From the NCBI RefSeq assembly GCF_009765365.1, contig NZ_VTOM01000019.1, forward strand, positions 1 to 64,000: a DNA stretch of 64,000 nucleotides, read 5' to 3'. Shown here one piece after another: positions 36,382 through 44,502 of the stretch. Source of the stretch: Antarcticirhabdus aurantiaca. Lineage in GTDB: Bacteria; Pseudomonadota; Alphaproteobacteria; Rhizobiales; Rhizobiaceae. Each line of letters opens with the position of its first letter. Within the stretch, counting starts at the first letter, position 1. The notes beneath the pieces are model-generated. The model did not search any database. It saw only the letters and a list, made by a program, of their open reading frames with translations, and was not told the DNA's origin. The position numbers were made by a program, and so were the translations under genes.

Positions 36382-37734
36382 TCAGGCGCCGGCTGCCGGC
36401 CTGTGGCGCGCCAGCATCCGAAGCCCCGCGACCGAGAGGAAAAGCATGATCCAGACGGGATTGGCCCGCGCGAACAGGAAGCTTTCCAGGAAGGAGTTGA
36501 GGAGGAGGTAGCACAGGATCATCAGGAACATGTCGGCGAGGCGCCGGCTCTGCAGGTCGGTGCCGGAACGGAGGTAATCGCGCAGCGGCAGCGCGACGAG
36601 CGTCAGGGTGGCGACCGCGAGGCCCGGCCAGCCGAGCGCGATGGCGACGTCGAGGAAGCCGTTGTGCGCGTTCGTCGCGCCGCGCGGGTCCCAGGCATAG
36701 TCCATGTAGGATTCGCCGCTTAGCACAACGGGCGTGCGCCAGAAGGATTCGAGCCCGAAGCCGGTCCAGCCCCGGCCTTCGAGGGCGCGCAGGCCGAAGT
36801 CCCAGATCTCGGTGCGGCCGGTGAAGGTCGTGCCCGGCGCGACGGCGTGGAGGAGATCGCGCAGCGCCGGCACCATCACCGAGCCGAGGGTGGCGAGCGC
36901 GGTGAGGGCGAGCATGGCGACGATGATCGCGACGGCGATCGCCCGCAGGCCCATCAGGCCCGGCACCACGACGAGGACGGCGACGATCGGCAGGAGGCCG
37001 AGCGCGGTCTTCGAGCCGGTCTTCAGGACGAAGAGCGCGCAGGCCGCGGCGATCACCAGGCCGGTGAGCCGGCTGCGGCAGCGCATGAGATAAAGGCCGA
37101 CGAAGAACAGCGCGCCGAACACGGCGCCCGCGACGTTCTTGTGGCTGTAGATGCCGCGCCACAGGCCGGCCTGATGCGCTTCGGCGCCGACGGCCTGGTG
37201 GATGGCGGCCGTGGGCATGACGACGAGGCCGCCGTAGGACAGGGCGATCACGACGAGCGCCGCGACGCCGAGGCCGAGGCGGAAGTCGCGCTCGCTCGCC
37301 GGCAGGCAGAGCGCGCCGGTGACGGCGAGCATGGCCGCGATGGTGAAGAAGGCCGCGCGGGTGGACGCCGCGGGATCGATGGCGTGGAGCGCGGCGACCG
37401 CCAGCCAGCCGGCCATGGCGAGCCAGGCGGGCGAGAGCAGCGAGATCGCCGCCCGGCGCGGCGTCACCGTCAGGTGGCCGACGAGCGCGACGGCGGCAAG
37501 GCCGGAATAGCCGAGCTGGTTGACGAGGTTGCCCGTCGCCTCGACGCCCGCCGCCGAGGTCGCCTCGAAGGGCGTGAAGGTGACGAGGAGCGCGGTCAGG
37601 AGCCCCGCGCCCGCGACCAGCCGCAGGAGGCGCTCGCGCGACGCGCCGAGGTCGGGGCGCCGGTCGGCGCTGCCGCCCGCGGCGGCGGCGGGCCGCGGTG
37701 CCTCAGTTCTGCTCGGGACGGCGATACTGCTCAT
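36382..37734 (-). CDS. O-antigen ligase / ExoQ-like polysaccharide polymerase
   Basis: A 450-residue membrane protein with about 11 helices of the Wzy_C/O-antigen ligase family. The conserved large periplasmic loop carries IYSHKNVAGAVFG, then GRTEIWDFGLRALEGRGWTG and TNAHNGFLDVAI, which are the usual family blocks. In exopolysaccharide clusters of this order such proteins (ExoQ type) polymerise repeat units. Its start overlaps the upstream glycosyltransferase gene by 32 bp. Polymerase and ligase roles cannot be told apart from sequence alone. Confidence 0.88.
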   Translation of the reverse strand: MSSIAVPSRTEAPRPAAAAGGSADRRPDLGASRERLLRLVAGAGLLTALLVTFTPFEATSAAGVEATGNLVNQLGYSGLAAVALVGHLTVTPRRAAISLLSPAWLAMAGWLAVAALHAIDPAASTRAAFFTIAAMLAVTGALCLPASERDFRLGLGVAALVVIALSYGGLVVMPTAAIHQAVGAEAHQAGLWRGIYSHKNVAGAVFGALFFVGLYLMRCRSRLTGLVIAAACALFVLKTGSKTALGLLPIVAVLVVVPGLMGLRAIAVAIIVAMLALTALATLGSVMVPALRDLLHAVAPGTTFTGRTEIWDFGLRALEGRGWTGFGLESFWRTPVVLSGESYMDYAWDPRGATNAHNGFLDVAIALGWPGLAVATLTLVALPLRDYLRSGTDLQSRRLADMFLMILCYLLLNSFLESFLFARANPVWIMLFLSVAGLRMLARHRPAAGA

Positions 37735-38713
37735 TGATCCGCCCGAACTCGGCGAGGAAGCGCCCGACCGCGACCTGCAGGGGGTAGAGCCCGATCAGCG
37801 CCGAGCGGGTGCGCCAGCCGAGCAGCGTGCCCCGAATCGGGGCGGCGAGAAGCAGGGCGGCGCTCTTGGCGAGGGTTCGAAGCCGGCCGGCGGGGCTCGC
37901 GTCGCGCCGGTGCTCGATCATCGAGGAGATCGCCCCGTTGCGCAGCGAGCGCGCGTTCAGCCAGGAGAACTCCGTGCGCCGCGCCGGCGTCGTTTCCTGG
38001 ACCGCCGCCTCGGCGCACCAGGCGAAGCGGAAGCCCTTGTCGCGGCAGCGGGCGTAGAAGTCGCTGTCGCCGCCGCCGATGAAGTTGAAGCGGGTGTCGA
38101 GAAAGGGCGCGCCCATCGCCTCCAGGACGCGGCGGCGCAGGAGGACGTTGCCCGAGGAGTACAGGATCGGCACCGGCCCCGTCGCGCTGAAGTGCGGGGT
38201 GAAGACCGGGTGGCGCCGCGCCGCGCCGGCGCGCGCGCCCGGCTCGAACACGGCGCGCTGCGGGCCGCCGACGATGTCCGCACCCGTTGCCTCGGCGGTC
38301 GCGGCGAGGCGGGCGATCCAATCGGGCGGTGCCACCTCGTCGTCGTCGACGACGAGAAGGAAGGCCATGGCGGGGAAGCGCGAAAGCGCGGTTTTCCAGC
38401 CCGCATTGTAGGCCGAGCAGTTGCCGCGCTCGTGGGCGACGATCGCGTGGCCGGCGAGCATGCCCGATTCGAAGAGCGGGCGCGCGGCTTCGAGCCCCTC
38501 GCGCCGCTCGTCGTCGTTCTCGACGAGCACCACGGCGAAGGGCGGGGCGCCCGTTTGTTCGGCGAGCGAGCGCAGCGTCTTCAGGAGGTGGTCCGGCCGG
38601 CGGAAGGTCGGCACGCAGACGACGGCGCGAACGGCGTGCGGGTCGAGGCCGGGCGAGGTCAGGGCGAGCGTGATGGCCTGCGGCGTCGCGTCCATGCCGA
38701 TCCCCGTGAGCAT
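37703..38713 (-). CDS. Glycosyltransferase family 2
   Basis: A GT-A-fold glycosyltransferase of 336 residues. The nucleotide-sugar region begins AVVCVPTFRRPDHLLKTLRS, with DDDEVAPPDW as the DxD-type metal motif and FNFIGGGDSDFYARCRDKGF as the acceptor/base region. There are no membrane helices apart from a weak C-terminal hydrophobic patch (SAALLLAAPIRGTLLGW), which may associate with the membrane. ATG 38713 (GGGGGT upstream) is given; ATG 38695 is also possible. It is divergent from the GT4 gene and overlaps the ligase/polymerase gene. Confidence 0.88.
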   Translation of the reverse strand: MLTGIGMDATPQAITLALTSPGLDPHAVRAVVCVPTFRRPDHLLKTLRSLAEQTGAPPFAVVLVENDDERREGLEAARPLFESGMLAGHAIVAHERGNCSAYNAGWKTALSRFPAMAFLLVVDDDEVAPPDWIARLAATAEATGADIVGGPQRAVFEPGARAGAARRHPVFTPHFSATGPVPILYSSGNVLLRRRVLEAMGAPFLDTRFNFIGGGDSDFYARCRDKGFRFAWCAEAAVQETTPARRTEFSWLNARSLRNGAISSMIEHRRDASPAGRLRTLAKSAALLLAAPIRGTLLGWRTRSALIGLYPLQVAVGRFLAEFGRINEQYRRPEQN

Positions 38714-38862
38714 TCGTAGACCCCCACAATGGCGGGAAAAGTTGAACGAAACCCTCTGCGCGCAGGCTCGAATTGTTCGGATCGGCTTAGCGGGATCCCA
38801 ACCCGTGTCTGTCATCCTGCCTTCCGATCGGTCCGAAATCCGCGGGACCCCGAGGGTCGCCC

Positions 38863-40098
38863 ATGCATCTCCTGTTCGTCGGTTCGCTTCTGCCCGAGGC
38901 GGCGCCCGCCACCGGCTTCGACATCGCCACCCGCGCGATCGTCGACGGCCTCGAACGAGCCGGCGCGCGGCTGACGCTTCTCGGCTTCCGCCGCCCCGGC
39001 ACCGCCCCGCCGGGGCGCGAGGGAACCGTTCGCGTCGTCGATCTCGGACCTCTCGGAATCGAGAATTCCGGCGCCGGGAGGCTCACCAAGGCGGCCTGGG
39101 TGGCGCGGGCCCTCGGCCTCGGCCTGCCCGTCGCCGCCGCCAAGCTGTCGGGCCTCGGCGAAGCGGCGCTTCTCGCCCGGATCGCCGAAGCCGGCCCGTT
39201 CGACGGCATCGTCCTCAACTCGGTTCAGATGCCCGCGGCCTATCCCGCCCTGACCCGCTCGCTGCCGTTCCTCTACGTCGCGCACAATGTCGAGCACGCC
39301 TCGGCGGCGCAGAACGCGGCGAACGCGGACAGCGCCGCGAGCCGCTTCCTGTTCGCCCGCGAGTCGCGGCTCCTCGCCCGGATCGAGGCCGATCTCTGCG
39401 CCCGGGCGCGCCGCGTCGCCTGCTTGACCGATGCCGACCGGGCGGGACTCGGCGTGTCCTCGGCCAAGGGCGTCGTCCTGCCGTTGACGCTCGGCCGGCG
39501 CCCCCATGCCGACGACGGCCGGCGGACCCACGACGTCGGCCTGATCGGCACCTGGAGCTGGGCGCCCAACCGCGTCGGGCTCGACTGGTTCGTGCGCGAG
39601 GTCGCTCCGCGCCTGCCCGCCGACATCCGCGTCGCCGTCGCCGGCCGCTTCGACGGCTCGCCGCCGCCGGCGCCGGCAAACGTCGCCTTTCTCGGCCGCG
39701 TGCCCGATGCCTCCGCCTTCGTGCGCGCTTCCCGCGTCCTCGCCCTCGCGACCAAAGGCGGCACCGGCATCCAGCTGAAGACGATCGAGGCGCTGGAGGA
39801 GGGGATGCCGGCGGTCGCGACGCCCGAAGCGCTGCGCGGGGTCTGCGAGCCGCCGGACAACCTTGCCGTCCGCTCCGATCCCGCCGCCTTCGCCGAAGCG
39901 CTGGTCGCGCTGGTCGAGGCCGAGCGCCGCGGCGAGCGGCTGCGCGCCGACGGCAGCCGCTTCGCCGCCGGCCAGCGCGCCGGCCTCGCCGCCGCCCTGG
40001 CGCAGGCGATCGGCGCGTTCGCCCCCGCCGGCTCCGGCGCGCCGGCGCGCGCTCGGACACCCGTTTCCATGTCGCTCGATCCGGAGCCCGTCCGATGA
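38863..40098 (+). CDS. GT4-like glycosyltransferase
   Basis: A 411-residue GT-B protein. The N-terminal half starts MHLLFVGSLLPEAAPATGFD and includes FLYVAHNVEHASAA; the C-terminal half has VGLIGTWSWAPNRVGLDWFV, VAGRFDG, and the donor-site block GTGIQLKTIEALEEGMPAVA, in which Glu residues usually bind the sugar nucleotide. The ATG has GAGGG 8 bp upstream. First of three genes overlapping by 4 bp each, within the polysaccharide cluster. Confidence 0.9.
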   Translation: MHLLFVGSLLPEAAPATGFDIATRAIVDGLERAGARLTLLGFRRPGTAPPGREGTVRVVDLGPLGIENSGAGRLTKAAWVARALGLGLPVAAAKLSGLGEAALLARIAEAGPFDGIVLNSVQMPAAYPALTRSLPFLYVAHNVEHASAAQNAANADSAASRFLFARESRLLARIEADLCARARRVACLTDADRAGLGVSSAKGVVLPLTLGRRPHADDGRRTHDVGLIGTWSWAPNRVGLDWFVREVAPRLPADIRVAVAGRFDGSPPPAPANVAFLGRVPDASAFVRASRVLALATKGGTGIQLKTIEALEEGMPAVATPEALRGVCEPPDNLAVRSDPAAFAEALVALVEAERRGERLRADGSRFAAGQRAGLAAALAQAIGAFAPAGSGAPARARTPVSMSLDPEPVR

Positions 40099-40952
40099 GG
40101 CCCCACGTCTTCAGCCAGGTCGCCGGCGCCCCGGCAACCGCCTCTCCTGCTCCCGCCTCGGCCTCCGCCGCGCCGGGCGCGCTGCGCCGCGCGGCGGCAC
40201 CGCCGGCCATCCGCACCATCGGCGCGGTGAACGTCGCCGACCTGTCGCTCGACGAGGCGCTCGCCTGCGTCGGATCGCACCTGCGCGAGCGGCGCTTCCT
40301 GCGCATCGCCTTTCTCAACGCCCATTGCGCCAACGTGGCGGCCGCGCGGCCGGATTACCGGGCGGCGCTCGACGGCTTCCTCGTCCTGCCGGACGGGCTC
40401 GGCGTCGACATCGCCGCGCGCCTCCTTCACGGCGCGTCCTTTGCCGCCAATCTCAACGGCACCGACTTCGTGCCCGCGATCCTGTCGAGCGCGGCCGCGC
40501 CCTTGCGCGTCGCGCTGTTCGGCGCGGCGCCGGGCGTGGCGGAGGCCGCAGCCGAGCGCTTGTCGCAGCGCTTTCCCGGCCACGCCTTCCTGCCCGTCTC
40601 GCACGGCTACCTGCCGGGCGAGGCCGAGCGGGAGGCGGCGCTCGCCCGCCTCGAGGCCGCCCGGGCCGACCTGGTGCTCGTCGCCATGGGCGTGCCCGCC
40701 CAGGAGCTCTTCGTTCTCGAGCACCTGACGCCGCGCCACGGCTGCGTCGTTCTCGCCGTTGGCGCCTTTCTCGACTTCTGCGCCGGCCGCGTGCGACGCG
40801 CGCCGCGGCTCGTGCGCACGCTGCGCCTCGAATGGATCTGGCGCCTCGCCCTCGAGCCGCGCCGCCTGTTTCGCCGCTACGTCGTCGGCAATCCCGTGTT
40901 TCTCGCCCGCATCCTGCGCGAGGCGGCCTTGCGCAAGGTGTCGTCGCCGTGA
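40095..40952 (+). CDS. WecG/TagA/CpsF-family glycosyltransferase (GT26)
   Basis: A 285-residue GT26 enzyme, usually adding the second sugar to a lipid-linked intermediate. Family blocks include FLNAHCANVAAARPDYRAAL, LPDGLGVDIAARLL, LNGTDFVPAI, VLVAMGVPAQELF and RLEWIWRLALEPRRLFRRY. A Pro/Ala-rich extension of about 40 residues precedes the domain. ATG at 40095 overlaps the previous stop (ATGA). Confidence 0.92.
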   Translation: MRPHVFSQVAGAPATASPAPASASAAPGALRRAAAPPAIRTIGAVNVADLSLDEALACVGSHLRERRFLRIAFLNAHCANVAAARPDYRAALDGFLVLPDGLGVDIAARLLHGASFAANLNGTDFVPAILSSAAAPLRVALFGAAPGVAEAAAERLSQRFPGHAFLPVSHGYLPGEAEREAALARLEAARADLVLVAMGVPAQELFVLEHLTPRHGCVVLAVGAFLDFCAGRVRRAPRLVRTLRLEWIWRLALEPRRLFRRYVVGNPVFLARILREAALRKVSSP

Positions 40953-41857
40953 CCGTCCACCCGAACCCCGCCGCCCGGTCGACCGCCATCGTCACCGCGA
41001 GCTGGCGCGGCGACTTCGACCGGTGCCGGCTCCTGTGCGAGAGCATCGACCGCCGCGTCTCCGGCCAGACCCGCCACCTCATCCTCGTGGAAGGGCGCGA
41101 CGCCAAGCTCTTCAAGCCGCTGGCCGGGCGCAACCGCGAGATCGTCGACGAGCGCGACGTCCTGCCCGCCTGGCTGCGCGCCTTTCCCGACCCCACCCAT
41201 TGGGGGCGCCGGCGCGTCTGGCTGTCGCCCTTCGGCCCGCCCTTGCGCGGCTGGCACGTCCAGCAGCTCCGGCGCATCGTCGTGGGAACGCTGATCGGCG
41301 AAGACGTCATGGTGTCGGTGGATTCGGACGTCGTGTTCCTCAAGCCCTTCGACGTCGGCGCCTTTGCCGACGGAAGCGGGCGCGTGCGATTCTTCCGCCG
41401 GCCGCAGGCGCTGCGCGGCATGGAGGGCGCGAGCCTCGCCGAGCACCGCGCCTGGTCGCGCCGGGCGGGCGCGCTCCTCGGCATCGAGGCGCCGGCCGAA
41501 ACCGAGACCGGCTACATCGCCACGCTGATCGCTTGGCGCACGGCGAGCGTGCGTGCCATGGCCGAGCGGATCGAGGCGGTGAGCGGGCGATCGCTCGTGG
41601 CGGCGCTGGCGAGCTCGCGCGTCCTGTCGGAATGCGTGATCTACGGCCGCTTCGTCGACGAGGTGGAGAAGCGGCCCGACCTCCACCACCCGTCCGAGGA
41701 AGCGCTCTGCCACATCTACTGGCGCGGGGCGGCGATGGACGCGCAGGCGCTGAGCGGCTTTGCCGCCGCGCTCCAGCCCCATCAGGTGGCGGCAGGCATC
41801 CAGTCCTTCACCGGCACCGACCCGCTCCTCATTCGCCGGGCTGCGGGGCTCTGCTGA
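40949..41857 (+). CDS. DUF6492-like putative glycosyltransferase
   Basis: A 302-residue cytoplasmic protein. The start STAIVTASWRGDFDRCRLLC and the later VMVSVDSDVVFLKPF (a DxD-like SDV motif) suggest a GT-A fold; overall it resembles the DUF6492 family. The GTG at 40949 overlaps the previous stop (GTGA), so it is translated with the GT26 gene. Its last 29 bp overlap the 3' end of the flippase gene on the opposite strand. Sugar specificity is unknown. Confidence 0.75.
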   Translation: MTVHPNPAARSTAIVTASWRGDFDRCRLLCESIDRRVSGQTRHLILVEGRDAKLFKPLAGRNREIVDERDVLPAWLRAFPDPTHWGRRRVWLSPFGPPLRGWHVQQLRRIVVGTLIGEDVMVSVDSDVVFLKPFDVGAFADGSGRVRFFRRPQALRGMEGASLAEHRAWSRRAGALLGIEAPAETETGYIATLIAWRTASVRAMAERIEAVSGRSLVAALASSRVLSECVIYGRFVDEVEKRPDLHHPSEEALCHIYWRGAAMDAQALSGFAAALQPHQVAAGIQSFTGTDPLLIRRAAGLC

Positions 41858-43232
41858 GCGGCGCGAGGCCGTCCGTCGCGCCGGCCGCGTCGGGGTCCGG
41901 CAGGGCCGATCCCGCGCCCCCGCGGCGCCGGAACGGCCGTCGGGCGCCCCAGTCGAGCGCCGTATAGGTCGAGGCGGCCGAGACCAGCCAGAGCACGAGG
42001 AAGAGGCCGTTTAGGCCGACGATCCAGCCGGTGCCCGTGCCCGCCTGCGGATCCGGGCCGGCGACGCCCGCCCGCAGGAGAAGCATCAGCAGCCCGGCCT
42101 TCATCAGGCCGACGAAGGCGAGGATCAGCATGCGCAGCGTGGTGCGCCCGCGGGCGTAGAGGAGCTCGCCCTCGTATTCCACGAGGTTGCGGAAGGCGGG
42201 CACCAGGATGGCCACGAGAACCAGCGGCGCGACGCCCGCGACGTTGCCGCCGAGGGCGTTCGGGAAGACAGCGAGAAAGCCGCCGAGCCCGGCAAGTCCC
42301 AGGATCGACACGCCCGCGATGCCGCCCTCGACCAGCCAGCGCCGCCGCCAGCTCGACAGGAGCTCGGGCTCGCGCATCAGCTTCTGGACCAGCATGGTGT
42401 TGAAGGAGCGCACGGGCAGCGCCGTCAGGTCGACGAGCCGCATCAGGATGGCGTAGACGCCGGCGATCCCCGCCCCGCCGAAGGACAGGACGAGCAGCTT
42501 GTCGAGCTCGGACTGGAGATAGAAGACGATCTCCGCGCCCGCCACCGACAGGCTATCGCGCGCCCGCCCCAGCATCATCCGCCGCGACACGCGCAGGCGC
42601 TGGCGCGGATAGGAGGTCGAAACCGCGAGAAGGGCGGCGAGGGCGTTGGCGCCTAGATAGAACAGCGCCCAGGATTCGATCGTCCCGGGTCCCGCGAGAT
42701 AGAACAGGAGGGCGGCGGCGGCCCGCACCGCCGACCCGCCGATCACCAGCGCCGCGGCGCGCCCGAAGCGGTTCAGCCCGTTGTTGACGATCACCACGAT
42801 CTCGAGCGTGCGCCAGCACGCGATCTCCGCCGCCAGGATCGCGGCGAAGGCGGCGAGGCCGAGATGGCCGGCGAAGAAGGCGGCGTGGAAGGCGAGGGCG
42901 CCGAGAAGTACGAGCGGCAGCGACAGGAGCGTCGCGGCGAGGAGGTTGCCGGTGGCGACGCCGATCAGCCGCGGCTTCACCGTCGAGGCGCGGTAGAGCG
43001 GGGAGGTGAAGCCGAGGCCGGCCACGCGCGACAAGACGACGCCGACCGCCGAGGCCGTCGCGAAGAGGCCGAACTCCGCGACGCTCAGCGCGTTCGCCAC
43101 GCAGACGAAGTAGCCGAGCGAGATCACCAGCCGCCCGGCCGAGCCGCTGACCAGCGCGGCGAAGTCTCGGGCGAGGCTTAGCTGCCCCTTAAGGCTCGTC
43201 GTCCAGGCTGGAAGGGTTCGCATCATGCCCAC
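41829..43232 (-). CDS. Wzx-type polysaccharide flippase
   Basis: A 467-residue membrane protein with about 12 helices of the polysaccharide-synthesis/MATE-like superfamily. The N-terminal helix region (LVISLGYFVCVANALSVAEF, followed by GLFATASAVGVVLSRVAGLG) fits Wzx, as does GAEIVFYLQSELDKLLVLSF in the centre. It should flip lipid-linked repeat units across the inner membrane. The C-terminal 40 residues are a charged, Pro-rich tail. Divergent from the GH10 gene, with only 24 bp between the two start codons. Confidence 0.87.
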   Translation of the reverse strand: MGMMRTLPAWTTSLKGQLSLARDFAALVSGSAGRLVISLGYFVCVANALSVAEFGLFATASAVGVVLSRVAGLGFTSPLYRASTVKPRLIGVATGNLLAATLLSLPLVLLGALAFHAAFFAGHLGLAAFAAILAAEIACWRTLEIVVIVNNGLNRFGRAAALVIGGSAVRAAAALLFYLAGPGTIESWALFYLGANALAALLAVSTSYPRQRLRVSRRMMLGRARDSLSVAGAEIVFYLQSELDKLLVLSFGGAGIAGVYAILMRLVDLTALPVRSFNTMLVQKLMREPELLSSWRRRWLVEGGIAGVSILGLAGLGGFLAVFPNALGGNVAGVAPLVLVAILVPAFRNLVEYEGELLYARGRTTLRMLILAFVGLMKAGLLMLLLRAGVAGPDPQAGTGTGWIVGLNGLFLVLWLVSAASTYTALDWGARRPFRRRGGAGSALPDPDAAGATDGLAPLSRAPQPGE

Positions 43233-43256
43233 GGGTAGCTGGCGGAGAGCTGTGAC

Positions 43257-44387
43257 ATGTCGATGCTGTCCGGTCGCGATCGAAGTGCGCCCCGATGGGG
43301 CGCATCGGGTGTCGACCTTAGAACGCCGTCCTTAACGCGTCGTTCGCTGATCGGTGGCGCGGCGGCGCTGGCGGCGACGGGGAGCCTGTCCTTTGGGGCG
43401 CGGGCGGCGGGTCCGGGCCTCGGCGCGGTTCCCTTCGGCGCGGCCATCCAGAACGAGTTCTTCGACGAGCCGGACTACCGCCAGCTCTTTCTCGACCATT
43501 GCGACATCATCCTGCCGATGAACGAGCTGAAGCTCGGCCAGCTCCGCCCGACGCGCGAGGCCTTCCGCTTCGAGCCGGCCGACCGGCTGGTGGAGTTCGC
43601 CCGCGCGCACGGCCGGCGCAGCCGGGGCCACACCTTCTGCTGGTGGAACGACCTGCCGCCCTGGCTGGAAGCGGTGCGCGACGCGCGCGAGGCCGAGCGG
43701 ATCCTGCGCGACCACATCGAGGCCGTGGCAGGGCGCTATGCGGGGCGCCTGGAGAGCTGGGACGTCGTCAACGAGGTGATCGCCTGGGATCCGGCCGAGG
43801 AGGGCGCCCTGCGCGACTACTACTGGCTCCAGGTGCTCGGGCCCCGCCACATTCCGATCGCCTTCGAGGCCGCGGCGGCGGCCGATCCCGGCGCCCGCCT
43901 CGTCGTCAACGACTTCGATCTCGAATTTGTCGGCAGCCGCTACGACATGCGCCGCGAGATCGCCCTGTCCATGGTGCGGCAGCTCAAGGATTCGGGCCAC
44001 GCCGTCCACGCCGTCGGCATCCAGGCCCATCTCTACTCGGACCTTCGCATCGACGTCGACGCGCTCGGGCGCTTCTGCGAGGCGCTGAAGGCGATGGACT
44101 GCGGCCTCCTCGTCACCGAGCTCGACATCATCGACTGGAAGATCGAGGGCGGGCCGGCCGAGCAGGACGCGGCCGCCGAGCGGATCGTGTCCGACCTCCT
44201 GGACGGCATCCTGCCGGCCGGCCCGCCCGAGGCGGTGATCGCCTGGGGACTCACCGACCGCCACAGCTGGGTCGGCGACGTGATGCCGCGAAGCGACGGC
44301 AACGAGCGCCCGCTTCCCTTCGACGCCGAGAACCGGCCGAAGCCCTGGTACGACATGCTGCGCCGGCGCCTGGCGGCGGGGCGCTGA
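43257..44387 (+). CDS. Exported GH10 glycanase (endo-xylanase family)
   Basis: A 376-residue GH10 (beta/alpha)8-barrel enzyme. A twin-arginine signal appears at TRRSLIGGAAALAATGSLSF (residues 28–47), so it is probably exported folded by Tat. The acid/base Glu173 is in WDVVNEV and the nucleophile Glu288 in LLVTELDI; PMNELKLGQL and HTFCWWNDLPPWL are also usual GH10 blocks. Its position between flippase and chain-length genes suggests it trims or releases the exopolysaccharide and does not mainly digest plant xylan. Confidence 0.88.
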   Translation: MSMLSGRDRSAPRWGASGVDLRTPSLTRRSLIGGAAALAATGSLSFGARAAGPGLGAVPFGAAIQNEFFDEPDYRQLFLDHCDIILPMNELKLGQLRPTREAFRFEPADRLVEFARAHGRRSRGHTFCWWNDLPPWLEAVRDAREAERILRDHIEAVAGRYAGRLESWDVVNEVIAWDPAEEGALRDYYWLQVLGPRHIPIAFEAAAAADPGARLVVNDFDLEFVGSRYDMRREIALSMVRQLKDSGHAVHAVGIQAHLYSDLRIDVDALGRFCEALKAMDCGLLVTELDIIDWKIEGGPAEQDAAAERIVSDLLDGILPAGPPEAVIAWGLTDRHSWVGDVMPRSDGNERPLPFDAENRPKPWYDMLRRRLAAGR

Positions 44388-44502
44388 GCGAAGCGCCGCG
44401 TTGAGGATTTCTTCACCTTAACGCTTTGTTTGCCGGGATCTCGATAGGATAGGCGAGCCCTTCAACGACCGCGCCTTCCGGCGCAACCCGAACGAGCCGC
44501 CG

